Shown piece by piece: positions 7,363 through 17,006 of a stretch of DNA of 64,000 nucleotides; the stretch's first letter is position 1, and every line of letters starts with the position of its first letter. The stretch is from positions 310,001-374,000 of the forward strand of contig NZ_JAPZVN010000002.1 in assembly GCF_027533845.1 (NCBI RefSeq), written 5' to 3'. Both the position numbers and the translations under genes were made by a program. Below the pieces are notes generated by a model. That model made no database searches. It saw nothing but the letters and a program-made list of their open reading frames with translations, and was not told the DNA's origin. This DNA comes from Streptomyces sp. RPT161. GTDB taxonomy: Bacteria; Actinomycetota; Actinomycetes; Streptomycetales; Streptomycetaceae.

Positions 7363-9435
7363 ATGGCGCAGGACGACGCGGCAACCTTCCACGAATCCGC
7401 TGCTCGCCCGGCCGAGGGGCCGGGCGAGGGCCAGTCGCGGCGGACCATCCTGGTGGCGATGAGCGCGCTGCTCATGGGCCTGCTGCTCGCCGCGCTCGAC
7501 CAGACCATCGTCTCCACCGCGCTGCCCACCATCGTCAGCGACCTGGGCGGAATGCGGCACCTGTCCTGGGTGGTCACCGCGTACCTGCTCGCCTCCACCG
7601 CCGCCACCCCGCTGTGGGGCAAGCTCGGCGACCAGTACGGGCGCAAGAAGCTGTTCCAGACCGCGATCGTCATCTTCCTGGCAGGGTCCGCGCTGTGCGG
7701 ACTCGCCCAGAACATGGGCCAGTTGATCAGTTTCCGGGCCCTACAGGGCCTGGGCGGCGGCGGACTGATAGTGCTGTCCATGGCGATCGTCGGCGACATC
7801 GTGCCGCCCCGCGACCGCGGTCGCTACCAGGGGCTGTTCGGCGCGGTGTTCGGTGCCAGCAGCGTGCTCGGACCGCTGCTCGGCGGCCTGTTCGTGGACC
7901 ACCTCACCTGGCGCTGGGTCTTCTACATCAACCTGCCGGTCGGCGTCGTCGCGCTCGCCGTCATCGCCGCCGTGCTGCACATCCCACGGCACCGCGCCAA
8001 GCACGTCATCGACTACGCGGGCACCGCCGTCATCGCCGCGGTGGCGACCTGCCTGGTACTGGTCGCCTCACTCGGCGGCACCACCTGGGCCTGGAGTTCG
8101 CCGCAGATCATCGGGCTCGCGGTGCTGGGTGCCGTACTGCTGGCGGTCTTCATCGCCATCGAGCGCAAGGCGGCGGAACCCGTACTTCCATTGCGGCTGT
8201 TCCGCAGCGGCACGTTCTCGTTGTGCTCGGTCATCGGTTTCGTCATCGGCTTCGCGATGTTCGGCGCCATGACCTTCCTGCCGACGTTCCTCCAGGTCGT
8301 GCACGGGGTCAGTCCCACGCTCTCCGGTGTGCACATGCTGCCGATGGTCCTCGGGCTGCTGATCGCGTCCACCGCCTCCGGCCAGATCGTCAGCCGTACC
8401 GGCCGGTACAAGGTGTTCCCGATCGCGGGCACCGCCGTGATCGTCGTCGGCCTGCTCCTGCTGCACCGGCTCACCGAGTTCAGCGGCACCCTGACGATGA
8501 GCGTGGACTTCTTCGTCTTCGGCTTCGGCCTCGGCCTGGTGATGCAGGTACTGGTGCTGGTGGTGCAGAACGCCGTCGGCTACGAGGACCTGGGCGTGGC
8601 CACCTCCGGGGCGACCTTCTTCCGGTCCATCGGCGCGTCGTTCGGCGTGGCGATCTTCGGCACCATCTTCGCCAACGAGCTTGCCAGCAAGCTGGGTTCG
8701 GCGCTGGTCGGAAAACCGGTGCCACCCGGCTTCGACCCCAAGCTGCTCCAGTCCGACCCGCACAGCATCGCCGCGCTGCCGCCGAGCACCAGGGCGGCGG
8801 TGCTGCACGCGTACTCCGGGGCGATCACCGATGTGTTCCTGTACGCGGTACCGGTGGCGGCGCTGGCCTTCGTACTGGCGTGGTTCCTGAAGGAGCAGCC
8901 GCTGCGCGGCTCGGTACGGGCTCCCGACGCCAGCGAGACCTACGCCTCCAACCCGGTCGAGCGGACCTCCCGCGAAGAGGTGGCCCGTGCCCTGTCCGCG
9001 CTGGGCACCAAGGAGGGCCGCCGCGACCTCTACCAGAAGATCACCGACCTGGCCGGACTCGATCTGCATCCCGCCTCCAGCTGGCTGCTGTTGCGGATCA
9101 ACCGCTACGGGTCGGCCGCGCCGCAACTGCTGGCGGAGCGGGCGAGCGTTCCGCCGCACATCGTCTACCAGGCCGCCGCCGAGACGGAGTTGCGGCGGTT
9201 CACCCGTCGCGAGGGCCTGGTGCTGGTGCTCACCTCCGAGGGTCGCCGCGCCACGGAACGGCTGGTGGAGGCCCGCACGAAGGTACTGGCCGAACTCCTC
9301 GGCGACTGGTGGGATCCCAAGCACACCACGGGTGATCTGCACGATCTGCTCAGTAAGTTGAGCGGGCAGCTGTGTGGCGACGACCGCGACCGGCCTTCGG
9401 GCGGCCGGTCGTGGTCGCAGGAACGGGCGTCGTGA
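7363..9435 (+). CDS. DHA2 (EmrB/QacA) MFS drug exporter with C-terminal winged-helix domain
   Basis: A 690-residue fusion. Residues ~27-520 are a 14-helix MFS exporter with motif A GKLGDQYGRKKLF, the D-Q-T-I-V-S-T-A-L-P start typical of EmrB/QacA, and motif C-like GASSVLGPLLGG. Residues ~545-660 form a soluble region resembling a MarR-type winged helix (LHPASSWLLLRINRYG, then RREGLVLVLTSEGRRATERL). This fused form is known among actinobacterial DHA2 pumps and may sense ligand or modulate transport. The ATG at 7363 follows GAGGAGG. The last ~20 residues overlap a terminator-like hairpin. The substrate is probably a hydrophobic drug or antibiotic. Confidence 0.9.
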   Translation: MAQDDAATFHESAARPAEGPGEGQSRRTILVAMSALLMGLLLAALDQTIVSTALPTIVSDLGGMRHLSWVVTAYLLASTAATPLWGKLGDQYGRKKLFQTAIVIFLAGSALCGLAQNMGQLISFRALQGLGGGGLIVLSMAIVGDIVPPRDRGRYQGLFGAVFGASSVLGPLLGGLFVDHLTWRWVFYINLPVGVVALAVIAAVLHIPRHRAKHVIDYAGTAVIAAVATCLVLVASLGGTTWAWSSPQIIGLAVLGAVLLAVFIAIERKAAEPVLPLRLFRSGTFSLCSVIGFVIGFAMFGAMTFLPTFLQVVHGVSPTLSGVHMLPMVLGLLIASTASGQIVSRTGRYKVFPIAGTAVIVVGLLLLHRLTEFSGTLTMSVDFFVFGFGLGLVMQVLVLVVQNAVGYEDLGVATSGATFFRSIGASFGVAIFGTIFANELASKLGSALVGKPVPPGFDPKLLQSDPHSIAALPPSTRAAVLHAYSGAITDVFLYAVPVAALAFVLAWFLKEQPLRGSVRAPDASETYASNPVERTSREEVARALSALGTKEGRRDLYQKITDLAGLDLHPASSWLLLRINRYGSAAPQLLAERASVPPHIVYQAAAETELRRFTRREGLVLVLTSEGRRATERLVEARTKVLAELLGDWWDPKHTTGDLHDLLSKLSGQLCGDDRDRPSGGRSWSQERAS
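9381..9417. terminator. terminator-like hairpin inside the end of the DHA2 gene
   Basis: A 15-bp stem with one mismatch: arms 9381-9395 and 9403-9417, loop TTCGGGC. It lies upstream of the stop at 9435, so the final ~18 codons are encoded within and after the hairpin. It serves the convergent pair of transporter genes. Confidence 0.65.
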
Positions 9436-9516
9436 TCCGAAGAGTTCAGACCGCGGCGGTGAGCAACCCTGACGGTGGAGAGCGACGGTGCCGGACCCAC
9501 CGCGGTCAGAACCGCC

Positions 9517-10935
9517 TTACCGCCGGGCGAGCGCCTCCGCCTCCGCCTGAGTGGCGACCGCCGGCGGCGAGCCCGGAAGGGGCTTGCGGGCAGTCTCCGG
9601 CATGCAGGCCACCGCGATACCGCCGATGACGGCGGCGGCCATCATGTAGTACGCGGGCATCATCGGGTTGCCGGTCGCACTGATCAGCGCCGTGACCACC
9701 AGCGGCGTCGTACCGCCGAACAGCGACACGGAGATGTTGAAGCCGATCGACAGCGCCCCGTACCGGATCCGGGTGGGGAACAACGCGGGCAGCGCCGACG
9801 GCATCGCACCGGTGAAGCACACCAGCAGCAGGCCGAGCGCGGCCATGCCGACGTACACCCCCGCCAGGCTGCCCTGCCGGATCAACAGCAGCGCCGGGAT
9901 GGACAGTACGAGGAAGCCCAGGCAGCCCAGTCCAATGACCGGCCGCCGCCCGAAGCGGTCGGAGAGCCTTCCGGCGAACGGCTGGACCGCCATCATCAGC
10001 ACCATCACGACCAGCACCACCACAAGCCCGTGGCTGGCGTCGTAGTGCAGCTGCCCGGAGAGGTAGCTGGGCATGTACGACAGCAGCATGTAGTCGGTGA
10101 CGTTGAACACCAGCACCAGCGCCACGCACAGCAGCATCGCGCGCCACTGGCCCACCAGGATCTCGCGCAACGTGCCCTTGCGCTTGGCTGACTGCTCGAC
10201 CTGCTTGGCGCGGGCCTGCTGCTCCAACTGCGCGAACGCGGGCGTCTCTTCGAGCCTCAGCCGCAGGTAGAGGCCGATCAGTCCCAGCGGACCGGCGATC
10301 AGGAACGGAATCCGCCAGCCCCAGGAGAGCAGTTGGCCATGGCTGAGCAGCCCGGTCAGCACGGCCACCATGCCCGCGCCCGCCACGTAGCCGACCAGCG
10401 TGCCGAACTCAAGCCAGCTGCCCAGGAACCCGCGCCGCTTGTCCGGCGAGTACTCGGCGATGAAGGTGGACGCGCCACCGTACTCACCGCCGGTGGAGAA
10501 GCCCTGCACCAGCCGGGCGGCGAGCAGCAGCAGCGGCGCGCCGACGCCGATGGTGGCGTAGGACGGGATCAGGCCGATGGCGAAGGTGCCCGCGGCCATC
10601 ATGATCATGGTGATGGCCAGCACCTTCTGCCGACCGATCCGGTCGCCGAGCGGGCCGAACACCATGCCGCCGACGGGGCGGACGAGGAAGGCCGCGGCGA
10701 ACGCGCCGAAGGTGGACAGCAACTGCGCCGTGGGACTGCTGGAGGGGAAGAAGACCTCACCGAGGGTGACCGCGATGTAGCTGTAGACACCGAAGTCGAA
10801 CCACTCCATGGCGTTGCCCAGCGCCGCGGCGCTGACCGCGCGCTTGACCATCCGCTGGTCGACGACGGTGACGTCCGGAGCGCTGCGGGGGCGTGTGGCC
10901 GCTTCCGTGCCGGTATATCGGGTGGCCGTGGTCAC
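9517..10935 (-). CDS. MHS-family MFS transporter (ProP-like)
   Basis: A 472-residue, 12-helix protein of the metabolite:H+ symporter subfamily. Signatures are ALGNAMEWFDFGVYSYIAV at the first helix, RPVGGMVFGPLGDRIGRQKVL (motif A), RLVQGFSTGGEYGGASTFIAEY, and GRLSDRFGRRPVIG between helices 8 and 9. The closest relatives are proline/glycine-betaine/ectoine importers (ProP) and alpha-ketoglutarate permeases, so the likely role is proton-coupled uptake of an osmolyte or organic acid. The start is GTG at 10935. It appears monocistronic. Confidence 0.9.
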   Translation of the reverse strand: MTTATRYTGTEAATRPRSAPDVTVVDQRMVKRAVSAAALGNAMEWFDFGVYSYIAVTLGEVFFPSSSPTAQLLSTFGAFAAAFLVRPVGGMVFGPLGDRIGRQKVLAITMIMMAAGTFAIGLIPSYATIGVGAPLLLLAARLVQGFSTGGEYGGASTFIAEYSPDKRRGFLGSWLEFGTLVGYVAGAGMVAVLTGLLSHGQLLSWGWRIPFLIAGPLGLIGLYLRLRLEETPAFAQLEQQARAKQVEQSAKRKGTLREILVGQWRAMLLCVALVLVFNVTDYMLLSYMPSYLSGQLHYDASHGLVVVLVVMVLMMAVQPFAGRLSDRFGRRPVIGLGCLGFLVLSIPALLLIRQGSLAGVYVGMAALGLLLVCFTGAMPSALPALFPTRIRYGALSIGFNISVSLFGGTTPLVVTALISATGNPMMPAYYMMAAAVIGGIAVACMPETARKPLPGSPPAVATQAEAEALARR

Positions 10936-11180
10936 GCTGACTGCCTGCTTCCTGTCTCGGGGTTCCGAGGCCGGGTGGGACCGCGTGTCTCGGAAATGGC
11001 CGGACTTCGACCTTAGACAGTGCTGACAGGACGGTGGGCGAGCCCGCGGACACGGTGATGTTTACGGAAACCCCGCTCCGAACTGCGGAAACACAGAGTC
11101 GGCGGACGACTGACTGGTGATCTTTCGGTGAGCTTTGTCACCTCTTTATGTCGGATATGACGGACCTGGGTAGCAGCCAG

Positions 11181-12413
11181 TTACGTGTACGTGACACGTA
11201 GCTCCTTCACCCCGTTGAGCCAGGCGGAGCGCAGCCGTCGCGGTTCGCCGACGAGCCGGATGCCGGGGGAGCTGTCGGCGATGGCGTTGAAGATCAGGTC
11301 GATCTCCAGCCGGGCGAGGTTGGCGCCCAGGCAGAAGTGCGGCCCCCCGCCGCCGAAGCCGAGGTGTGGATTGGGGTCGCGGGTGATGTCGAACCGCTCG
11401 GGGGTGTCGAACACCTCGGGGTCGTTGTTGGCGGACGAGTAGAAGATGCCCACGCGCTGGCCGCGTTTCACCTCCTGACCGCCGAGCACGGTGTCGTGGG
11501 TCGCGGTGCGCTGGAACGACACCACGGGCGTGGCCCAGCGCACGATCTCGTCGGCGGCGGTCTTCGGCCTCTCGCTCTTGTACAGCTCCCACTGCTCGGG
11601 GTGGGCCAGCAGGGCGTGCATGCCGTGGGTGATGGCGTTGCGGGTGGTCTCGTTTCCGGCCACCGCCAGCAGCAGTACGAAGAAGCCGAACTCGTCGGTG
11701 CCCAGGTTGCCCTCGTCCTCGGCGGCGACCAGTGCGCTGACGATGTCCTTGGCCGGGCACTCCTTGCGGGCGGCGGCCAGGTTCATCGAGTAGGAGATCA
11801 GCTCCAGTGCCGAGTCGCGGCCGATCTCCTCGGTGATGGCCAGCTCCGGATCGTCGTAGCCGATCATCTTGTTCGACCAGTCGAAGATCCTGGCCCGGTC
11901 CTCCTGCGGTACGCCGATGAGTTCGGCGATGGCCTGGAGCGGCAGCTCCACGGCGATGTCGGTGACGAAGTCGCCGCTGCCCGCCCGAGTGGCCCGGGCG
12001 ACGATCCGGCGGGCCCGCTCGCGCAGCGCGTCCTCCAGGGCGCGTATCGCGCGGGGGGTGAAGCCGCGCTGGACGATCTGGCGGACCCGGGTGTGCTCCG
12101 GCGGGTCCATGTTCAGCATGATCAGTTTCTGGACGTCTATCTGGTCGCGGGTCATCGACTCGTTGAACCGGATGATCGCGGTGTTGAGGTTGGAGGAGAA
12201 GGTCTCGGGCCTGGTGGAGACCTCCTTGACGTCCTGGTGCCGGGTGACGACCCAGTAGCCGTCGTCGTCGAAGCCCGCGATGTTGTGCCGCTGGGCGTTC
12301 CACCACACCGGTGCGGTGCCGCGCAGTGCGGCGAGTTCCGGCAGTGGAACCCGCTGGTGGTAGAGGTCGGGGTCGGTGAAGTCAAAGCCATCGGGCAGCG
12401 CGGGACAGGGCAT
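11181..12413 (-). CDS. cyp125: CYP125-like cytochrome P450 (steroid C26/C27 monooxygenase)
   Basis: A 410-residue P450. The I-helix motif is AGNETTRN (near residue 258), ERPKTAADEIVRW contains the ExxR region, and the heme loop is GFGGGGPHFCLGANLAR with Cys361 as thiolate ligand. Long stretches match my memory of actinobacterial CYP125, such as DVQKLIMLNMDPPEHTRVRQ and the C-terminal LRSAWLNGVKELRV. CYP125 oxidises the terminal side-chain carbon of cholest-4-en-3-one to start side-chain degradation. The ATG at 12413 has GGAG upstream. It is divergent from a FadA5-like thiolase with a KstR-type box between them, the arrangement of Rv3545c/Rv3546. The electron donor could be the ferredoxin at 25427. 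Confidence 0.88.
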   Translation of the reverse strand: MPCPALPDGFDFTDPDLYHQRVPLPELAALRGTAPVWWNAQRHNIAGFDDDGYWVVTRHQDVKEVSTRPETFSSNLNTAIIRFNESMTRDQIDVQKLIMLNMDPPEHTRVRQIVQRGFTPRAIRALEDALRERARRIVARATRAGSGDFVTDIAVELPLQAIAELIGVPQEDRARIFDWSNKMIGYDDPELAITEEIGRDSALELISYSMNLAAARKECPAKDIVSALVAAEDEGNLGTDEFGFFVLLLAVAGNETTRNAITHGMHALLAHPEQWELYKSERPKTAADEIVRWATPVVSFQRTATHDTVLGGQEVKRGQRVGIFYSSANNDPEVFDTPERFDITRDPNPHLGFGGGGPHFCLGANLARLEIDLIFNAIADSSPGIRLVGEPRRLRSAWLNGVKELRVTYT

Positions 12414-12427
12414 CGGCGACTCCGTAA

Positions 12428-12442
12428 CTGACGGCTCGTCAG
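12428..12442. promoter_or_regulatory. CTGACG-N3-CGTCAG palindrome upstream of cyp125
   Basis: Perfect six-base inverted repeat with a three-base spacer, 15 bases upstream of the cyp125-like start. The same palindrome, with longer arms, precedes the F420 oxidoreductase (34531-34549), and a half-degenerate version precedes the aldehyde dehydrogenase (23927-23941). The shape suggests a TetR-type dimer site distinct from the KstR box. Confidence 0.6.
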
Positions 12443-12460
12443 ATGGGCTGTAGAAGCTAG

Positions 12461-13819
<1,359 letters not shown>

Positions 13820-13861
13820 GGATTCGGGGCTCGCCCCAAACAAGCCCCTCGCGGCATCTGC

Positions 13862-13903
13862 CCGCCCCGGCCACCGGCTGTCCGCTCACGGTGACCGGGG
13901 CGG
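13862..13903 (+). terminator. hairpin terminator after fadA5
   Basis: A 15-bp stem with one mismatch (arms 13862-13876 and 13889-13903) around a 12-base loop, about 40 bases after the thiolase stop. Confidence 0.7.
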
Positions 13904-13940
13904 AGCCATCGCATGTTCGCGCCCCGCGTCGGCGGGGCTG

Positions 13941-13969
13941 CCCGGCCTGGGAAGCACGCCCAGGCCGGG
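13941..13969 (-). terminator. hairpin terminator after the DUF6247 remnant
   Basis: Perfect 11-bp stem (CCCGGCCTGGG and its complement) with a seven-base loop, touching the restored stop of the frameshifted DUF6247 gene. A smaller GCCCCGC/GGCGGGGC hairpin lies just beyond at 13921-13938. Confidence 0.7.
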
Positions 13970-14324
13970 TCACTCACCGGCGACCTGTGTCCGAGCGTGG
14001 TCCGTGATCTCCCGGATCTCACGCACGGCGCGATCGAGCGCCTCGCGGTCCTCCGCGCCCTGAGCGGCCTGCTCCGCCGCATGGAGCCGCTGGGACGCCC
14101 GGGAAGCGTTCGATTTCGATCACGGTCGCCCATTTGAGCTGGAACATGTCGATGGGGCCGAAGCTGTTGTGCTGCGTGGCCATCGTGAAGACCGTGTCAC
14201 GTTCGGCCGTCATCTCTGGCAGCCGGGAAGGCGCCACCTGGGCGAGGGCGGCTCGGAGGGCCGGGAACGTCTTCTCGGGTCTGGGGATGAGCGGCCCATC
14301 AGGCTCGGTAGGGTGCGCCGTCAT
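13970..14324 (-). pseudogene. DUF6247-type gene broken by a frameshift
   Basis: From ATG 14324 the protein reads as a typical Streptomyces DUF6247 N-terminus (FPALRAALAQVAPSRLPEM, FKLxWA-like FQLKWATVIEIERFP). It then shifts frame near 14100-14108 into a tail of no likely meaning. One base over, a perfect family-like C-terminus resumes: ASQRLHAAEQAAQGAEDREA, then a helix ending TDHARTQVAGE, stop at 13970-13972. A single extra G in CCCGGG explains the break. DUF6247 proteins are often beside small RelE/BrnT-like toxins or XRE genes; none is intact here. Either a true recent pseudogene or a sequencing error. Confidence 0.75.
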
Positions 14325-14362
14325 GCTGTTCTCCCTGGGGTGCCCCCGGGCACCGTGCCCGC

Positions 14363-15226
14363 TTAGGCGATCAACTGGTCGAGGATTCCCGCCACCTCGG
14401 CCGGTCGCAGGAGAAACCCGGCATGGCTGGTGTCCATGGTGTGCACGTCATACGGGTTGTCAGGCGTCATCGCGTCGGCCTCGGCGATCAAACGGTCCTG
14501 CATCGCCACCGGAAGTGAACGGTCGCCGGTGAGCCGGATGTACGTGCGGGCGACCCTTCCCCAGGTGTCAGCGTGCCCCCGGGCGTCCGCCATCATCACG
14601 GCAAGGGACTCATCGGGCTGCAGGATGTTGAGGAAGGCGCGGAACTGCTCGTCGGTGCCGTCCGCCATAACGGCTGCCTTGAGAGCGGCGAGCAGATCGG
14701 GGTCAGCCGTGCGGTAGTTGGCCCGCCCGACGCCGAGTCCGGCCGGGTCGCCCACGTTCAACGCGTAGAGCGGCGCCAACAGGTTGTCGGCGAACTCGGG
14801 TTCCTGCATGTACTCGACGGGACTGGACCGCTGTACGCACGACCACGCGGATATGTACACAAGCCTGTCCACCAACTCGGGCACCGTGTTGCCCACTCCC
14901 GTGATGGTGGTCCCGCCAAGACTGGCGCCGACCAACACCACGGGCCCGTGCTGGGCGACTCGGCGGACGACATCAACCACCATGTCGACGTTGTCCCGCA
15001 GGGTGACCTTGGCCAACGTCGAAGGCTCGGCCGCCCACGCGTCGAGATCCTGCGGGGCCTGGTAGGCCACCGGGTACTGCGCGTCGAAGCCATGGCCCGG
15101 CAGATCGACGGCGAAGCTGCGGTGGCCGAGCAACGTGAGCTCCCGCTGGACCGGAGCCCACATGAACGAACTGGAGCCAGACCCGTGGACCAGCACAAAC
15201 GTAGGACCGGCACGGTGAGTACTCAT
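14363..15226 (-). CDS. alpha/beta hydrolase (EstC-like)
   Basis: A 287-residue single-domain alpha/beta hydrolase. The oxyanion region is VLVHGSGSSSFMW near residue 12, the nucleophile Ser lies in VGASLGGTTI near residue 103, and the catalytic His is in the final DTSHAGFLLRPAEV. The Asp is probably in the segment before it. This architecture matches Abhydrolase_6 esterases and cyanohydrin-lyase-like enzymes; the substrate cannot be read. Start ATG 15226. Preceded on the same strand by a 62-residue CxxC protein. Confidence 0.85.
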   Translation of the reverse strand: MSTHRAGPTFVLVHGSGSSSFMWAPVQRELTLLGHRSFAVDLPGHGFDAQYPVAYQAPQDLDAWAAEPSTLAKVTLRDNVDMVVDVVRRVAQHGPVVLVGASLGGTTITGVGNTVPELVDRLVYISAWSCVQRSSPVEYMQEPEFADNLLAPLYALNVGDPAGLGVGRANYRTADPDLLAALKAAVMADGTDEQFRAFLNILQPDESLAVMMADARGHADTWGRVARTYIRLTGDRSLPVAMQDRLIAEADAMTPDNPYDVHTMDTSHAGFLLRPAEVAGILDQLIA

Positions 15227-15295
15227 GATCCGGATCGTAACGATCACGCCGCGCCCCGGCCTCCGATTATTTGGCGGTGACTTGGCCGGGTGACG

Positions 15296-15484
15296 TCATT
15301 GGCGCCCCACTGCCGCCCCAACGATCGACAGCACGCCGTGCACCTCGCGTAGGTGGCGGCGGGCCAGGACCCGGTAGTCCACCTCCTTGCTCGGGTTCCG
15401 GTCCGATCGCGCTGTCCGCTCCGCGGTCTTCAGCCGCGTGCACTCCTCGCACGTCTCCTGGTACGGCAGGGCCGGAGTGGTCAT
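15296..15484 (-). CDS. small CxxC hypothetical protein
   Basis: A 62-residue protein, start ATG 15484. It opens with TPALPYQETCEECTRLKTAE, where CEEC could bind metal or form a disulfide. A charged helix (RVLARRHLREVHG) follows, resembling a reduced zinc-finger-like unit with Cys, Cys, His and His. Such small proteins are often beside XRE/DUF397 pairs in Streptomyces, as here. No function is assigned. Confidence 0.6.
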   Translation of the reverse strand: MTTPALPYQETCEECTRLKTAERTARSDRNPSKEVDYRVLARRHLREVHGVLSIVGAAVGRQ

Positions 15485-15721
15485 CGTGCGACCTCCGCAC
15501 CGCGCGCCCGGACACCGGCGAACCAACCGGGGATAGGCTCAAGCATGTTGACGCTCCTATGCGGCGTTGCCCACGCCCCGGGACCGTGACGGCGGTCGCC
15601 GGGGTCTTCGCGGCTGATGTGCGTTCCGTGATCGGATGCTTCCACAGCGTTTCCCTGTGCGCGTACGCTGAACAGGGGTTAGCTGGTGCCACAGATCAGC
15701 TGTCACCAAAGGGAGTTGCCC

Positions 15722-16675
15722 ATGGGCCGTCGTAACGGTGCGGGCGGACCAGCTGCCACGTCCGGCGCCCTCTTCGGGGAAGTGCTGCGGGACGCCCGCG
15801 AACGGGCGGGTTGGAGCCAGGGCGATCTGGCCGCGAAGATCCCGTGCGACCGTTCGCTGATCACGCGCGTGGAGGCGGGCACACGCGTACCGCAGGAGGA
15901 TTTCGCCAAGACGTGTGACGAACTGCTGGGCACCGAGGGTCTGTTACTTCGGCTGTGGCGCCGCATCGACTGGTATCCAACGGTGGAACACCCCGACTGG
16001 TTCAAGCGTCGCGCGTCGATGGACGCGGTGGCGGTGGCGCTGCGGGAGTACCAGACCCAGGTCATGCCTGGCTTGTTGCAGACCGATGCCTACGCGCGAG
16101 CCCTCTTCGCGCGCGTCGAGCCTGACGAAGAAGTCGTACAGGAACGGGTTACCGCCCGCCTGAGTCGACAGCAGCGCTTCCTCAGCGATGACGGACCGCT
16201 TTTCGTGGCGGTGCTCGACGAAAGCTCCATCCGGCGGGAGGTCGGGGGGCCAGCAGTGATGCGAGAGCAGTGCGAACACCTGCTGGCAGTCGGCAAGCGG
16301 TCGAACATTCGGATCCAGGTGGCGCCGTTCGGCCTCTTACACCTGCGCCCACCCAACACTTCCATGTCCCTGATCACGCTGCCGGACGGCCATGAGTGGG
16401 TGTACTCCGAGTCGTTGGACCGTGGGCACTTCAGTGATGATCCAGCTGTGATCGCCAAGCACGCCCGCACTTACGATCTACTGCGGGCCGACGCACTGTC
16501 GGCCCGTGACTCCGCCGCCATGATCAGCGAAGTGATGGAAGGGTATGGCAGGGATGACCAACTACGACCTGACCGCGGCGACTTGGCGCAAGTCCAGCTA
16601 CAGCGGCGACAACGGCGGCAACTGCATAGAAATAGCCCCCGGTATCCCCGGCGTCGTCCCCGTGCGGGACAGTAA
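15722..16675 (+). CDS. XRE-family regulator of the Scr1/DUF5753 type
   Basis: A 317-residue protein, ATG 15722 with AAAGGGAG upstream. Residues ~15-75 form an XRE helix-turn-helix (LRDARERAGWSQGDLAAKI, DRSLITRVEAGTRVPQ). Residues ~85-270 match the DUF5753 (Scr1 antitoxin-like) domain, with YQTQVMPGLLQTDAYARALF and RIQVAPFGLLHLRPPNTSMS. The last ~44 residues (from about 16545) are Arg/Gln-rich and are the out-of-frame reading of the DUF397 gene, a 122-base overlap. Relatives normally stop near 16550, so the natural stop may have been lost. It probably pairs functionally with the DUF397 protein. Confidence 0.85.
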   Translation: MGRRNGAGGPAATSGALFGEVLRDARERAGWSQGDLAAKIPCDRSLITRVEAGTRVPQEDFAKTCDELLGTEGLLLRLWRRIDWYPTVEHPDWFKRRASMDAVAVALREYQTQVMPGLLQTDAYARALFARVEPDEEVVQERVTARLSRQQRFLSDDGPLFVAVLDESSIRREVGGPAVMREQCEHLLAVGKRSNIRIQVAPFGLLHLRPPNTSMSLITLPDGHEWVYSESLDRGHFSDDPAVIAKHARTYDLLRADALSARDSAAMISEVMEGYGRDDQLRPDRGDLAQVQLQRRQRRQLHRNSPRYPRRRPRAGQ

Positions 16676-16769
16676 GGATCCGGGCGGTCCGGCCCTGATA
16701 TTCGGCCTCGACGCATGGTCGGCGTTCGTGGCGGGGCTCAAGGCGGGGGACTTCCGGCCCGCCCGCTGA
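16554..16769 (+). CDS. DUF397 domain protein
   Basis: A 71-residue protein with the whole DUF397 signature: WRKSSYSGDNGGNCIEIAPG, then VPVRDSKDPGGPALIF and AWSAFVAGLKAGDF. DUF397 proteins are encoded beside Scr1-type XRE regulators and with them regulate development or act in toxin-antitoxin-like modules. The ATG at 16554 is preferred, with GGAAGG 11 bases upstream; ATG 16545 is possible. It overlaps the preceding XRE gene in another frame. Confidence 0.9.
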   Translation: MTNYDLTAATWRKSSYSGDNGGNCIEIAPGIPGVVPVRDSKDPGGPALIFGLDAWSAFVAGLKAGDFRPAR

Positions 16770-16930
16770 GGGGTTTTCCCCACCCACCCGCCCCTTTCGC
16801 AGGGCACCACAGGAGGGGGTGTGCCGGGGTGTCCCCGCAGGGTGGCGATCGAACTTCCCTGAAAGCCGCGTTACGGGTGCAGGGAGCCACCCGAGGAGTC
16901 ACCCCGGCGCGCCCCCGACCCCACGCAAAC

Positions 16931-16980
16931 CGTGCGCAACGGCAAGCAAAGGCCGAGGGCAATCGGGTGGGCGGGTGGGA
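16931..16980 (+). repeat. 50-bp intergenic repeat, copy A
   Basis: Begins CGTGCGCAACGGCAAGCAAA, continues GGCCGAGGGCAATCGGG and ends in a GGGTGGGCGGG-type run. Three more copies lie at 58189-58481. The wider gap 16770-17006 has related ends (CCCCACCCACCCGCCC on the left, the reverse complement of GGGTGGGCGGGTGGG on the right), so copy A may belong to a ~210-bp element with imperfect terminal inverted repeats. No coding frame is credible in this gap. Confidence 0.8.
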
Positions 16981-17006
16981 AAAACGCTGAACCCCAAGGG
17001 GAGCGA

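Noticed and set aside
12449-12458. TAGAAGCTAG near cyp125 as a second KstR half-site
   Set aside because: It lacks the AAC/GTT core and the spacing of the consensus.
13921-13969. Two adjacent palindromes (GCCCCGC/GGCGGGGC and CCCGGCCTGGG/CCCAGGCCGGG) considered as a CRISPR repeat unit
   Set aside because: There is no third copy and no regular spacer, and the second palindrome abuts a gene end, so terminators explain them.
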